Shown here: positions 34,275-44,768 of the stretch, piece by piece
How positions within the stretch are numbered: the first letter of the stretch is position 1
How the letters are laid out: every line of letters starts with the position of its first letter
Source: Methylocystis iwaonis
Lineage (GTDB): Bacteria; Pseudomonadota; Alphaproteobacteria; Rhizobiales; Beijerinckiaceae
Assembly (NCBI RefSeq): GCF_027925385.1
Contig: NZ_AP027142.1
Location: 1,842,001-1,906,000 of the forward strand
Direction: 5' to 3'
Length of the DNA stretch: 64,000 nt
The notes under the pieces: model-generated
Told to the model about the DNA's origin: nothing
The model's database searches: none
The model's input: the letters and a program-made list of their open reading frames with translations, nothing else
Translations under genes and position numbers: made by a program

Positions 34275-35351
34275 ATGAAGCCACGCTCGATCATCGACGA
34301 AATTGCCGCCGCGCGGGACGCCGGCGTCATCGACGCCGCAACATTCGAAACGCTCGCGGCGTTTTTCGCAGCGCGCATTGCCGCGCCCGCGCCGGCCTCC
34401 CAGCCGCCGCGCTACGACTTCGTGCATGTGCTCTGGTATGCCGGCGCGCTGATCGTGCTGTCGGCCATGGGTCTCTTTTCGACGACCGCTTTCGGCCTTT
34501 GGGGCGAGAAGGCGCTGCTGACGACGGCGCTCGCTTACGCTGGGGGCTTTCTTTACGCCGGCGCCTATCTGTGGCGGCGCGATCTGCGCACGCCTGGCGG
34601 GTTGCTTGTCACCTGCGCGGTGGGCATGGCGCCGCTCGCCATTTTCGCGCTGCAATCGCTCTGGGGCCACAGCCCCGTCGACGCGCCCGGCGGCTATCGC
34701 GATTTCTATATCTGGATCAAATCGAGCTGGCTGCCGATGGAGGTCGGGACCATTGTCTCGGCGCTCGCGGCGATGGCATTCTTTCCCTTCCCCTTCCTCA
34801 CCATGGTCATCGCCTTCTGCCTGTGGTTCATGTCCATGGACCTGACGCCCTGGCTCATGGGAACCGAGACCTTCGATTGGGAACAGCGCGCCTCGGTGAG
34901 CATGTATTTCGGCCTCGCCGTCATCGCCGTGGCCTGGCTGATCGATCTCAAGCGCTGGCGAAATGGCGATTTCGCCTTTTGGCTGCATCTCGGCGGCCTT
35001 CTGGCCTTCTGGGGCGGCCTGACGGCGCAGCATGCTGGCGACGAATTCGGCAAGGCGATTTATTGCGCCGTCAACGCGGGCCTCGTATTTCTCTCCCTCT
35101 TCATGATGCGGCGCGTCTATGCGGTCTTCGGAGCCATTGGCGTGACGATGTATCTTGGCTATTTGGCCAGCGAGGTCTTCAAGAATTCGATCTTTTTTCC
35201 CTTCGCTTTGTCCGGCATCGGCGTGCTGCTCATCGCCTTCGGCCTCTTCTTCCACAAATATGGCGCGGCGATCGGGGCGGCTTTGGGCGACTTGCTGCCC
35301 GAGCATCTTTCCGGGCTGCGGCCGGCCCATGCGCGGGGGAGGGTCCGTTAG
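34275..35351 (+). CDS. Multi-pass membrane protein, DUF2157-like
   Basis: 358-residue membrane protein with a soluble N-terminus (about 1-48, a helical IIDEIAAARDAGVIDAATFE segment like the start of DUF2157 proteins) and roughly nine hydrophobic segments from residue 52 to 340. Start ATG 34275 follows GGAGTCAG. Function unknown; no obvious partner nearby. The DUF2157 link is a weak visual similarity. Confidence 0.7.
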   Translation: MKPRSIIDEIAAARDAGVIDAATFETLAAFFAARIAAPAPASQPPRYDFVHVLWYAGALIVLSAMGLFSTTAFGLWGEKALLTTALAYAGGFLYAGAYLWRRDLRTPGGLLVTCAVGMAPLAIFALQSLWGHSPVDAPGGYRDFYIWIKSSWLPMEVGTIVSALAAMAFFPFPFLTMVIAFCLWFMSMDLTPWLMGTETFDWEQRASVSMYFGLAVIAVAWLIDLKRWRNGDFAFWLHLGGLLAFWGGLTAQHAGDEFGKAIYCAVNAGLVFLSLFMMRRVYAVFGAIGVTMYLGYLASEVFKNSIFFPFALSGIGVLLIAFGLFFHKYGAAIGAALGDLLPEHLSGLRPAHARGRVR

Positions 35352-35384
35352 CAGGTCCGGGGGGCGCAGCGGCGTTCACTCCTG

Positions 35385-35625
35385 GGCGGGCACAGGGCTC
35401 CGAATGCAGGTGAACAAATCCTCCGCCGCCGCCGTCATGCCCGCGCTTGTCGCGGGCATCCACGCCGGGACATTACGACACGCGGGGAGAAGAAGCGGCG
35501 TTGCTCCCGCTCATGTTCGCAGTTTTCTGCGTCGGCGCGGCGTGGATGGCCGTGACAAGCGCGGCCATGACGCGGGAACGCGTCCGCTCGTTAACCTGAA
35601 TTCGAAGCCCTGCGTGGGCGGGTTG
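35385..35625. repeat. Interspersed palindromic repeat, family E copy 3 (complete)
   Basis: About 240 bp with outer arms gggctccgaatgcaggtgaa and ttaacctgaattcgaagccc. The inner palindromes are gcccgcgcttgtcgcgggc and ggccgtgacaagcgcggcc, and the middle carries ggggagaagaagcggcg. This is the fullest uninterrupted copy and shows what the IS-split copy at 10537-12020 looked like before insertion. Confidence 0.85.
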
Positions 35626-35765
35626 AATCATTGCGCTTTTGCTCATGGCGGCGTATATGTGCCGTCATTCCCATCATGGACGGTCGAGCCTAATGGGTCG
35701 CCAGCGCAGGAGAAGCGCGGCGCCGGACGCTCCCGCCATGTCCCGACCCAAGGAGATTCTTCGAG

Positions 35766-36479
35766 ATGAGCAACGCCCCCTTGATGCCGAAGGCGACGGC
35801 AGTCTGGCTCGTCGAAAACACCTCGCTGACCTTCGATCAGATCGCCGAATTCTGTAAGCTTCACCCGCTGGAAGTGAAGGGCATCGCCGACGGCGAAGTC
35901 GCAGCGGGCATTCGCGGCCACGATCCCATCACCTCGGGCCAGCTCACGCGCGACGAGATCGCGCGCGGCGAGCGCGACAACAAGCATCACCTCAGGCTAT
36001 CCGTGTCGAAGGTCGTCGTCCCGGAGGTCAAGAAGGCGCGCGGTCCGCGCTATACGCCTCTGTCGCGCCGCCAGGACCGCCCCAACGCCATTCTCTGGCT
36101 CGTGCGCAACCATCCGGAGCTCAAGGACGCGCAAATCATGCGCCTCGTCGGCACCACGAAGGCGACGCTGAAGGCGATCCGCGAACGCACGCATTGGAAT
36201 TCAGCCTCGCTGACTCCGATGGACCCGGTCACGCTCGGCCTTTGCTCGCAGATCGATCTCGACTTCGAGGTCAATCGCGCCGCCAAGGACAGACCCGCCG
36301 TCGTCGAGGATCAGGGCCAGACTCTCGTGCCGGCCGCCGTGACGACCAGCGTGCGCGAGCCGGTGACCACCGAGGACGTGTTCGGCAAGCCCGCCGCGCG
36401 TCCGGTGGAGGAAGAGGAAGATAATTTCGACGCCGATCGCGTCTTCGGCAAGCTGAAAGACCTCGATTTCGGCGAGTGA
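35766..36479 (+). CDS. DUF1013 protein, TrcR-like cell-cycle regulator
   Basis: 237-residue cytoplasmic protein conserved in alphaproteobacteria. The N-terminal half contains MPKATAVWLVENTSLTFDQIAEFC and LEVKGIADGEV, and a second helix-turn-helix-like region is RPNAILWLVRNHPELKDAQIMRLVGTTKATLKAIRERTHWN. The C-terminus is acidic. The family includes Caulobacter TrcR, described as a transcription factor with a cell-cycle role; function here is inferred by family. Start ATG 35766 follows AAGGAGATTC. Single gene. Confidence 0.85.
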   Translation: MSNAPLMPKATAVWLVENTSLTFDQIAEFCKLHPLEVKGIADGEVAAGIRGHDPITSGQLTRDEIARGERDNKHHLRLSVSKVVVPEVKKARGPRYTPLSRRQDRPNAILWLVRNHPELKDAQIMRLVGTTKATLKAIRERTHWNSASLTPMDPVTLGLCSQIDLDFEVNRAAKDRPAVVEDQGQTLVPAAVTTSVREPVTTEDVFGKPAARPVEEEEDNFDADRVFGKLKDLDFGE

Positions 36480-36592
36480 CCGGTCACGCCGAGACCAGCG
36501 AGCGCAATTGATTTGCCTGGCGGGCGCACCTATCCTCATGGGGCAGGCGCGCCCGCTGTGCGTTTGTCGGAACGCGACAGGCCGAATGGACT

Positions 36593-36636
36593 GCGAGCCT
36601 TCAGGCTCGCATCACAAGGCGAGCCTGAAGGCTCGC
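36593..36636. repeat. Perfect 18 bp inverted repeat of near-palindromes
   Basis: gcgagccttcaggctcgc (36593-36610) is followed after 8 bp by its exact reverse complement gcgagcctgaaggctcgc (36619-36636). Each arm is itself almost palindromic, so either one long or two short hairpins can form, in the gap 130 bp before the acyl-CoA synthetase. Confidence 0.8.
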
Positions 36637-36765
36637 GGTCCTTCCGGCTCGTCCTTGCGGCTGGCGGTCTTGCAGGCGGAAACGCATGGACGAAAAGGTT
36701 CGCCGCCTTCTCCAGAACTTGCATACTGCGTGGCCGGCCTTCGCGGCCCCGTTTCGGAGTCCTTC

Positions 36766-38424
36766 ATGACCGCATCCGCCTATGACCGCGATCTCGACCG
36801 CAATCCGGCGAATTACCAGCCGCTGACGCCGCTGACGTTTCTCGCGCGCGCGGCGGCGGTCTTCCCCAACCGCGTTGCGATCATTCATGGCGACTTGCGG
36901 CGCAGCTATCGTGACTTTTATTCGCGCAGCCGGCGCCTCGCGAGCGCGCTGGCCAAAGCCGGGCTCGGACGCAACGACACGGTTTCCGTCATGCTCGGCA
37001 ATACGCCGGCGATGCTCGAATGCCACTATGGCGCGCCGATGATGGGCGCCGTCCTCAATACGCTGAACACGAGGCTCGACGCCTCGGTCCTCGCCTTCAC
37101 CCTCGATCATGCCGAGGCCAAGGCCCTGATCGTCGATCGCGAATATTCGGGCCTGATCCGCGAGGCGCTGGCGCTCTGCAAATCCAAGCCGCTCATCATC
37201 GATTACGACGATCCCGAATATACGGGGCCGGGCGAGCGGCTGGGCTCGATCGACTATGAGGATTTCGTGCTCTCCGGCGACCCCGACTTCGCCTGGGCGC
37301 CGCCACAGGACGAATGGGACGCGATCTCGCTCAATTACACCTCGGGGACGACAGGCGATCCCAAGGGCGTCGTCTACCACCATCGCGGCGCCTATCTGCT
37401 GGCGCTCGGCAACATCCTCACCGGCGATATGGGCAGGCATCCGGTCTATCTGTGGACCTTGCCGATGTTCCACTGCAATGGCTGGTGCTTCCCCTGGTCG
37501 ATCTCGGTCGCAGCCGGCACGCATGTCTGCCTGCGGCAGGTGCGGGCGGGACATATGTATGAGCTCATGGCCGAGCATGGCGTGACGCATCTCTGCGGCG
37601 CGCCGATCGTCATGTCGACGCTGCTCAACGCCAAAGAGTCGGAAAAGAAGCCGCTGAAGGAGACGGTGCGATTCTTCACCGCCGCTGCGCCGCCGCCTCA
37701 GGCCGTGCTCGCGGCCATGAAGGAAGCCGGTTTCGAGGTGACGCATCTCTATGGATTGACCGAGACCTATGGGCCGGCCGCCGTCAATGAATGGCAGGAG
37801 AGCTGGGACGCGCTCGACGACAAGGAGCAGGCGCATATGAAGGCGCGCCAGGGCGTGCGCTATGTCGTGTTGGACGATCTCGACGTGATCGACCCCGAGA
37901 CAATGCAGCCCGTGCCCCGCGACGGCGCGACAATGGGCGAGGTGATGTTTCGCGGCAATGTGGTGATGAAGGGTTATCTCAAGAACGCCTCGGCCACCGA
38001 GAAAGCCTTCGACGGGGGCTGGTTTCACACCGGCGATTTGGGCGTGATCCATCACGACGGCTATATCCAGCTCAAGGACCGCTCCAAGGACATCATCATC
38101 TCGGGCGGCGAGAATATTTCGTCGATCGAGGTCGAGGACGTTCTTTTCAAACATCCGAAAGTGGCCGCCGCAGCGGTGGTCGCCGCGCCCGACGACAAAT
38201 GGGGCGAGACGCCTTGCGCCTTCATCGAGCTGAAGGACGGCGAGCTGGCGTCGGCGGAGGAGATCATCGCCTGGTCGCGCAAGCATCTGGCGCATTTCAA
38301 ATGCCCGCGCCATGTCGTCTTCGGCGCGCTGCCGAAGACCTCGACCGGCAAGGTCCAGAAATATGTTTTGCGCGCGAAGGCGCGGGAGATGTGGCCGGGC
38401 GGGGCGACGGCGGCGACGCTCTGA
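36766..38424 (+). CDS. Acyl-CoA synthetase (AMP-forming)
   Basis: 552-residue adenylate-forming enzyme activating a carboxylic acid to its CoA thioester. The P-loop-like motif is NYTSGTTGDPKGVV, followed by YGLTETYGP, GWFHTGDLGV with the ribose-binding Asp, and the C-terminal catalytic lysine region PKTSTGKVQKY. Close relatives are medium/short-chain acyl-CoA synthetases of the FadD3/AlkK type; the exact substrate cannot be read. The ATG at 36766 gives the normal N-terminus; the open frame upstream runs through a repeat. Confidence 0.92.
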   Translation: MTASAYDRDLDRNPANYQPLTPLTFLARAAAVFPNRVAIIHGDLRRSYRDFYSRSRRLASALAKAGLGRNDTVSVMLGNTPAMLECHYGAPMMGAVLNTLNTRLDASVLAFTLDHAEAKALIVDREYSGLIREALALCKSKPLIIDYDDPEYTGPGERLGSIDYEDFVLSGDPDFAWAPPQDEWDAISLNYTSGTTGDPKGVVYHHRGAYLLALGNILTGDMGRHPVYLWTLPMFHCNGWCFPWSISVAAGTHVCLRQVRAGHMYELMAEHGVTHLCGAPIVMSTLLNAKESEKKPLKETVRFFTAAAPPPQAVLAAMKEAGFEVTHLYGLTETYGPAAVNEWQESWDALDDKEQAHMKARQGVRYVVLDDLDVIDPETMQPVPRDGATMGEVMFRGNVVMKGYLKNASATEKAFDGGWFHTGDLGVIHHDGYIQLKDRSKDIIISGGENISSIEVEDVLFKHPKVAAAAVVAAPDDKWGETPCAFIELKDGELASAEEIIAWSRKHLAHFKCPRHVVFGALPKTSTGKVQKYVLRAKAREMWPGGATAATL

Positions 38425-38454
38425 GCAGAGCGTCCGAGAGCCGGTTTCGGCCGC

Positions 38455-38820
38455 CTAGTTTCTTGACAAACCTCGGAGGCGGCCTCGTCCTTCGAGACGC
38501 GAGCTTCGCGCGCTCCTCAGGCGCCATTCCCGACGCTCGCGCCGTGTGGACACACAGGAAATCACCGCCGTCATTGCGAGGAGGCGGAGCCGACGAAGCA
38601 ATCCAGGGCCACGTCGCCCTGGATTGCTTCGCTTCGCTCGCAATGACGGGCTCTGGGCAAAACCAGCGCTTTTGTGGCTCTGCGGGCTTTCAGCCCGCCG
38701 GGAATGACGCGCGCCCGATGCGAGCTGTTCAAACGGAAATGGCATAAGTGTTTGGAAAGTTGCCTCATGCTGAGGAGCCTGCGCAGCAGGCGTCTCGAAG
38801 CACGAGAGGCGTCATCGCCA
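38455..38820. repeat. Family F repeat copy 2, split by nested A and B repeats
   Basis: One end of family F (cttgacaaacctcggaggcg, cttcgagacgcgagcttcgc) lies at 38455-38522 and the other (cctcatgctgaggagcctgc, gcaggcgtctcgaagcacga) at 38745-38815. Between them is a family A element (about 38525-38730) that itself contains a family B element (38569-38650). Confidence 0.75.
38569..38650. repeat. Family B repeat copy 6, nested
   Basis: cgtcattgcgagg to gctcgcaatgacgg with inner arms gaagcaatccaggg/ccctggattgcttc, lying inside the family A element that splits family F. Confidence 0.85.
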
Positions 38821-38886
38821 CTTTGTCAGCAATCTGAGCAGCCGGTTTCGGCTGCCTTTCAAAGAACACAATCTACAAAAAAACGC

Positions 38887-38923
38887 AGCCAGCATTCGTC
38901 TCCCGAATGCTGGCTGTCGACGT
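38887..38923 (-). terminator. Intrinsic terminator of the 55-residue protein gene
   Basis: Perfect 12 bp stem agccagcattcg/cgaatgctggct (38887-38898 with 38904-38915). Read on the minus strand, the stem is followed by gcg and a run of T (complement of the A run at 38877-38883). It lies about 55 bp past the stop codon at 38972. Confidence 0.8.
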
Positions 38924-38971
38924 TTTGGCGCTGCGCTGGCGGCCAGACCAGCGCCGCGTCGAAGGCGTCGG

Positions 38972-39139
38972 TTAGAAGAACAGGCCGAGGCAGCCGCCCG
39001 CGAGCGCGCCCACGACGCCAGCCGCGATGGTGTTCGGCAGGCCGCCGAGCGCCGCAGCCGCGAGGCCGCCGAGAATCACGGCGCCGACGCCAGCGAAGAT
39101 GTAAGTGTTGGTGGTGATCTCGAGTTCTTTGTCAGCCAT
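38972..39139 (-). CDS. Small glycine-rich membrane protein
   Basis: 55-residue protein: a short polar head (ADKELEITTNTY) and two hydrophobic Gly/Ala-rich segments (IFAGVGAVILGGLAAAALGG and TIAAGVVGALAGGCLGLF). ATG 39139 is preceded by GGAGTGAAGG. It has its own intrinsic terminator and is divergent from the ABC exporter, so it is a real independent transcription unit. Family not recognised; Gly-zipper spacing suggests it oligomerises in the membrane. Confidence 0.75.
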   Translation of the reverse strand: MADKELEITTNTYIFAGVGAVILGGLAAAALGGLPNTIAAGVVGALAGGCLGLFF

Positions 39140-39464
39140 AACCTTCACTCCTCTTTCGTTCCCATTGCACGCCAGGTTTTTTTGTTTTTGTGGCGCGTGG
39201 CCCCCCGGTTGTTTGGCGGGCGCGTCATTTCGACGCAGGGAAAAGGTAGCACAAGTTTCGGGCCTGTCCAGCGTTGGATGCATCAAATTGCGACATCCTG
39301 TCGCAGGACATACATATCTGAAAAGAAATCGAAAAGACATTCTTTTCCAAGCATTTGTCTCAGGCTTGGCCGTAAAATATTTTTGCTGCGTCGCAGCGAT
39401 TCGAGGCGTAGGAGCAGGCTGCGCGGCATTTTCGGCTTTGCCGGCGCAGGAGAGGGTCACGTTT
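39140..39464. other. Divergent intergenic region, small membrane gene / ABC exporter
   Basis: 325 bp with promoters for both directions presumably. A short inverted repeat gcgaca-tcc-tgtcgc lies at 39290-39304 and the following stretch to 39390 is AT-rich. No confident promoter elements were assigned. Confidence 0.45.
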
Positions 39465-41297
39465 ATGACCGGAATCGAAGATGCGGCCCCCCTTCCGCCT
39501 CCCGCGGGCGAATCGAAGCGCCGTTTCGGCGCGACGCTCGCGCCCTTGCGGCCGCTGCTGCCTTATGCGCTGCGCTACAAGCAAACGATCGCCTTCGCTT
39601 TCGCCGCTCTGCTTCTGGCCTCGGGCGCGACGCTGACGCTGCCGGCGGCGGTGCGCGGCATGATCGATCACGGCTTCTCGGCCGATAGCGCCGGAACGGT
39701 GAACGCCTATTTCGGCGCCATGATCGCCGTCGCCGCGACGCTCGCGCTCGCTTCCGCCACGCGCTATTATTTCGTGATGACGCTCGGCGAGCGCGTGGTC
39801 GCCGATCTGCGCGCCGATCTCTTCAAGCATCTCGCGACGCTCGACGCTTCCTTTTACGACACGGCGAAGACCGGCGAGCTTCTTTCGCGCCTCACCGCTG
39901 ATACGACGCAGCTCAAATCGGCCTTCGGCTCCTCGGCCTCGATCGCGCTGCGCAACATCTTCATGTTTATCGGCGCGGTCGTGATGATGTTTGCGACGAG
40001 CCCGAAACTCGCGGGGCTTGCGCTTGCGGCGATCCCCATCATCGTCCTGCCGCTCATCGCATCGGGTCGCGGCGTGCGCCGTCGCTCGAAGCATGCGCAG
40101 GATACGCTCGCCCATGCCGCGGCTTACGCCGGCGAGAATTTGGCGGCCGTCCGCGCCATGCAGGCCAATGGCGCGCAGGCTTCCACCGTGGCGCGTTTCA
40201 AGCGCGCGGCAGAGGCCGCCTATGACGCCGCGCAGGCGGCGACGCTGTTGCGCGCCTTTATGACGGCGGGCGTGATTCTCATCGTGTTCACGAGCGTTGT
40301 CGCGGTTCTGTGGCTCGGCGCGCAGGACGTGCTCGCGGGGCGGATGACCTCGGGCCTGCTGTCGCAATTCGTGCTCTACGCCGTGCTCGGCGCCAGTTCG
40401 CTCGGCGAGCTTTCGTCCGTCTGGGGCGAGGTGAGCGCTGCGGCCGGCGCCGCCTCGCGCATCGCAGAAATTCTGGCTGTGAAGCCGAAGATTATCGCGC
40501 CCCCGCATCCCACCCCGGCGCCCGCGCGCTGGCAGGGCCGCATCGCCTTCAACCGTGTGAGCTTTGCTTACCCGACCGCGCCCGATCGGTCGGCGCTGCA
40601 CGATCTGTCGCTGACCATCGTGCCCGGCGAGCGGGTAGCGCTGGTCGGTCCGTCCGGCGCGGGGAAATCCACGCTTTTCGCGCTGCTTCTACGCTTCTAC
40701 GATGTCGACGCGGGCGCGATCGCGCTCGACGGCGTCGATCTGCGCGACCTCGATCCGCTCGATTTGCGCGCGGCGATGGCGCTCGCGCCGCAGGACCCGG
40801 TGATCTTCGGGCTGTCGGTCGCCGAGAACATCGCTTACGGCCGCGAGGGCGCGGCGCGCGAGACGATCGTCGCCGCGGCAAAGCGCGCTCAGGCGCATGA
40901 TTTCATCGAGGCGCTGCCGCAAAGCTACGACACGCTCCTGGGCGAGCGCGGCGTCACGCTTTCCGGCGGCCAGCGGCAACGCCTCGCCATCGCCCGCGCC
41001 ATTCTGGCGGACGCGCCCGTGCTGCTGCTCGACGAAGCGACCTCCGCGCTCGACGCCGAAAATGAAGCCGCCGTGCAAGAGGCGCTGCACGACGTGATGG
41101 CCGGGCGCACCAGCATCGTCATCGCGCATCGTCTGGCCACGGTGCTGGAAGCCGATCGTATCGTGGTTCTGGAACAGGGCCGCATCGTGGAGGAGGGGAC
41201 CCACGCGACCCTCACGGCCGCCGGCGGGCTTTATGCACGGCTCGCTAAGCTGCAGTTCGATACGGAGAGGGCCCATACAGCGGACGCCCTTCTGTGA
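39465..41297 (+). CDS. ABC exporter, fused membrane and ATP-binding domains
   Basis: 610-residue half-transporter of the MsbA/BmrA type. Residues about 40-320 hold six transmembrane helices. The ATPase domain has Walker A GPSGAGKST, signature LSGGQRQRLAIARAIL, Walker B LLLDEATSALD and switch IAHRL. Related alphaproteobacterial proteins are annotated as lipid or multidrug exporters; the substrate cannot be told. ATG 39465 follows GGAGAGGG and gives the usual N-terminus with a short Pro-rich cytoplasmic tail. Confidence 0.92.
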   Translation: MTGIEDAAPLPPPAGESKRRFGATLAPLRPLLPYALRYKQTIAFAFAALLLASGATLTLPAAVRGMIDHGFSADSAGTVNAYFGAMIAVAATLALASATRYYFVMTLGERVVADLRADLFKHLATLDASFYDTAKTGELLSRLTADTTQLKSAFGSSASIALRNIFMFIGAVVMMFATSPKLAGLALAAIPIIVLPLIASGRGVRRRSKHAQDTLAHAAAYAGENLAAVRAMQANGAQASTVARFKRAAEAAYDAAQAATLLRAFMTAGVILIVFTSVVAVLWLGAQDVLAGRMTSGLLSQFVLYAVLGASSLGELSSVWGEVSAAAGAASRIAEILAVKPKIIAPPHPTPAPARWQGRIAFNRVSFAYPTAPDRSALHDLSLTIVPGERVALVGPSGAGKSTLFALLLRFYDVDAGAIALDGVDLRDLDPLDLRAAMALAPQDPVIFGLSVAENIAYGREGAARETIVAAAKRAQAHDFIEALPQSYDTLLGERGVTLSGGQRQRLAIARAILADAPVLLLDEATSALDAENEAAVQEALHDVMAGRTSIVIAHRLATVLEADRIVVLEQGRIVEEGTHATLTAAGGLYARLAKLQFDTERAHTADALL

Positions 41298-41390
41298 CGG
41301 TCGTCGTCAGCAAGGAAAACGCCGAGAATTTCGACTCCCCCTGAGCCGGTCCTACGCGTAGGTGGGTGACGCACGCCACCCCCACAGGGG

Positions 41391-41413
41391 CTCGAGCGCT
41401 TAACGCTTGAGCC
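41391..41413. terminator. Stem-loop between convergent ABC exporter and P63C genes
   Basis: gctcgagcg and cgcttgagc pair with one mismatch around a cttaa loop. There is no T-run, so it may be a weak bidirectional terminator or a processing site. Confidence 0.4.
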
Positions 41414-41419
41414 TAATTC

Positions 41420-42439
41420 TCAAGGCTCATCGAACAATGAGAGCTGACCGCCGCCCTTGTTCGGGATGGCTTGGGGGAACGCGGCATAGAATGAGCGGTC
41501 GAACTGTTCTTTAGTTTTGACCGAACGGCCAATACCAACGACTTGCCAGATGTGTTGCTTAAGTGCCGGAAGGCCGACTTCGTCGCTCAAGAACTGAAAC
41601 AGTTTATATCTGCGTCCACCATTCGCGTAGATCACTGGGTTCTTCTCGTCCAATTGTTCAAGGATGGCACCGTTGCTATTGGCGAGCGGAATCCAAATGT
41701 ATTTCCTAAGAATCTTCCCAAAGAACTTTGGGTGTTGTGTGCTCTTTGGATTGAACCGCTTGAGGCCATAGAGCTTATAAATCAGGTCGAAGATATCGTC
41801 TGGAAACTCTGCACCTTCCCATTGGCGGAATTCGTCCCGAACAAAGTCGCGCCAAAGTTCTCTATATTCCTCCTTCCGCTTATCCTCTATAAATCCTGTG
41901 GCTTCATCGATGAGCGCGATAATCCCGATCTTGGCAGCCGCGCGGATAATGATTTCGGCTTGTCGCGCCAAGAATTTTTGAGATGGCAGCAAATCGTCTC
42001 GGGCATCGATAAGCGCGTCACATACTTCGATCAGAACAGCCGCTTCGTAACCGTGAGCTGGATCCCCGCTTAACGGCTTGAAAATAACAGGGTTATTAAT
42101 TTTCTCCCACAGATTTTCAGGGATCGCAGATCCGATAGTTTTTCCGGACAAAGTTTTTAGAAAGGCATTGCCACCTTCAGATTTGAGGCCAAGAGCGCGG
42201 GCCATCGCGCGCTTTGAAACGAGTCGGCGGCGATCCCACAAAACATAAACGTCAATGTTCACGTCTCCGATAGGAAGTGTCCCCTCCGATCTCGCCAGCG
42301 GAAGACCTGTTTCTGGATCTGTCTTAGCTGAATGGCGAGCTAGCGCGGCCTTGCGCGCGATCTCTTTCCGGGCTTGCGCCGGCAGCTTATCGGCTCGCGC
42401 CTTGCCGCCGAGGCTTTGTGGAGATTTTTTTGAGGCCAT
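41420..42439 (-). CDS. P63C-domain protein
   Basis: 339-residue protein with the phage-associated P63C domain near its C-terminus (about residues 235-330: GKILRKYIWIPLA, LDEKNPVIYANGGRRYKLFQFL, LPALKQHIWQVVGIGRS). The N-terminal 40 residues are basic (KKSPQSLGGKARADK). Family function is unknown; members are found in phages, plasmids and islands. Composition is clearly less GC-rich than neighbouring genes, suggesting acquisition. It is a single gene between the ABC exporter and guaB, with a perfect palindrome just upstream that may be its operator. Confidence 0.85.
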   Translation of the reverse strand: MASKKSPQSLGGKARADKLPAQARKEIARKAALARHSAKTDPETGLPLARSEGTLPIGDVNIDVYVLWDRRRLVSKRAMARALGLKSEGGNAFLKTLSGKTIGSAIPENLWEKINNPVIFKPLSGDPAHGYEAAVLIEVCDALIDARDDLLPSQKFLARQAEIIIRAAAKIGIIALIDEATGFIEDKRKEEYRELWRDFVRDEFRQWEGAEFPDDIFDLIYKLYGLKRFNPKSTQHPKFFGKILRKYIWIPLANSNGAILEQLDEKNPVIYANGGRRYKLFQFLSDEVGLPALKQHIWQVVGIGRSVKTKEQFDRSFYAAFPQAIPNKGGGQLSLFDEP

Positions 42440-42473
42440 GCGAATCGCTCCTGCTTGCTTGACACAATGGAGC

Positions 42474-42500
42474 AGATGCTTGCTGATCTAGCAAGCATCT
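42474..42500. promoter_or_regulatory. Perfect palindromic operator candidate upstream of the P63C gene
   Basis: 11 bp arms agatgcttgct and agcaagcatct flank gatct, 35 bp upstream of the P63C start codon. Extra half-sites (gcttgct at 42453 and 42523) lie on both sides. This is typical for a repressor site in a promoter. Confidence 0.55.
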
Positions 42501-42729
42501 AAGGGCTTTTATGCGCAGGCGTGCTTGCTGCGCAATACTGCTAATCCCTCCATGTTACGGGAAGGCCAGCTCCTGGTGGTATCCGCTCAGCGATGACTCT
42601 GACGGGCGGACGCAGTCAATTGCCGCCCGTCGTGGCGGCGCCATTTGCCTTTGCAAGGATAAATGCTATGAGCACCCGCCAACCCTCTCAGGCGGCGCGC
42701 TCGTTTACGCCGCCCCATCGCACTCATGA

Positions 42730-44229
<1,500 letters not shown>

Positions 44230-44768
44230 CGCCATTTTCGTTTAAACCGTGCGCGTTGGGGCCGTGTCATTCCCGGCGGGCTGCAAGCCCGACCGGGAAT
44301 CCAGAGCCGCAACAGCGGTGATTTTGCATTGGATTACTGATCGCCGGCTTCTCGAGCGTCGGGACAGAGCCGATCAGAACGGCAATGGGGCTGGAGCGCG
44401 CTGCGGAACCTTCTGCACGCAATTTGGAGCGTTGGCATGCCTGACATCGTGCGAGGCGGGCAGAGCTGGAGATTAAACGTCGTTCGCTTGTGCGTAACCA
44501 AGGGCCAGTCTTGCACGCCGACGAAGCGTCAACACTGGAAAAAGCTGAACGCGCGTGCACGAACGAGGCAACGCGCCTGCCCTGCGCGGACAACGGCATT
44601 CACAGCATCGTTGGCCAACATCTGCTTCTCTACTCTTGGGGAACTTCTTGGCGCTAACATCGCGGCCCATAGCGAATGGCAAACGAGTTCAGACCGTCGG
44701 CGGGTCGCCTTTCGTCGCACGTCGTCCAACTACTTCACGAGATATTGGCAGCGCCATGTGAAGGCCGC
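44230..44768. other. Intergenic region after guaB
   Basis: About 540 bp. The first part is a degenerate family A repeat (44264-44370). The remainder has several open frames on both strands, but none shows a ribosome-binding site or recognisable protein pattern, and I see no gene in it. Confidence 0.5.
44264..44370. repeat. Family A repeat copy 4 (degenerate right arm)
   Basis: Starts gtgtcattcccggcgggctg and keeps the gaccgggaatccagagcc part, but the right half has decayed (attactgatcgccggcttct in place of the usual palindrome). Confidence 0.75.

Larger units (their letters stand above)
38425..38971. other. Repeat-filled intergenic region
   Basis: About 545 bp without a gene. It contains the split family F copy, a family A copy, a nested family B copy and the terminator at 38887-38923. 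I see no coding sequence here. Confidence 0.7.

Noticed and set aside
36508..36765. N-terminal extension of the acyl-CoA synthetase
   Set aside because: The extra 86 residues are encoded by the hairpin-rich gap and do not resemble the family, whose normal N-terminus begins at the ATG at 36766.
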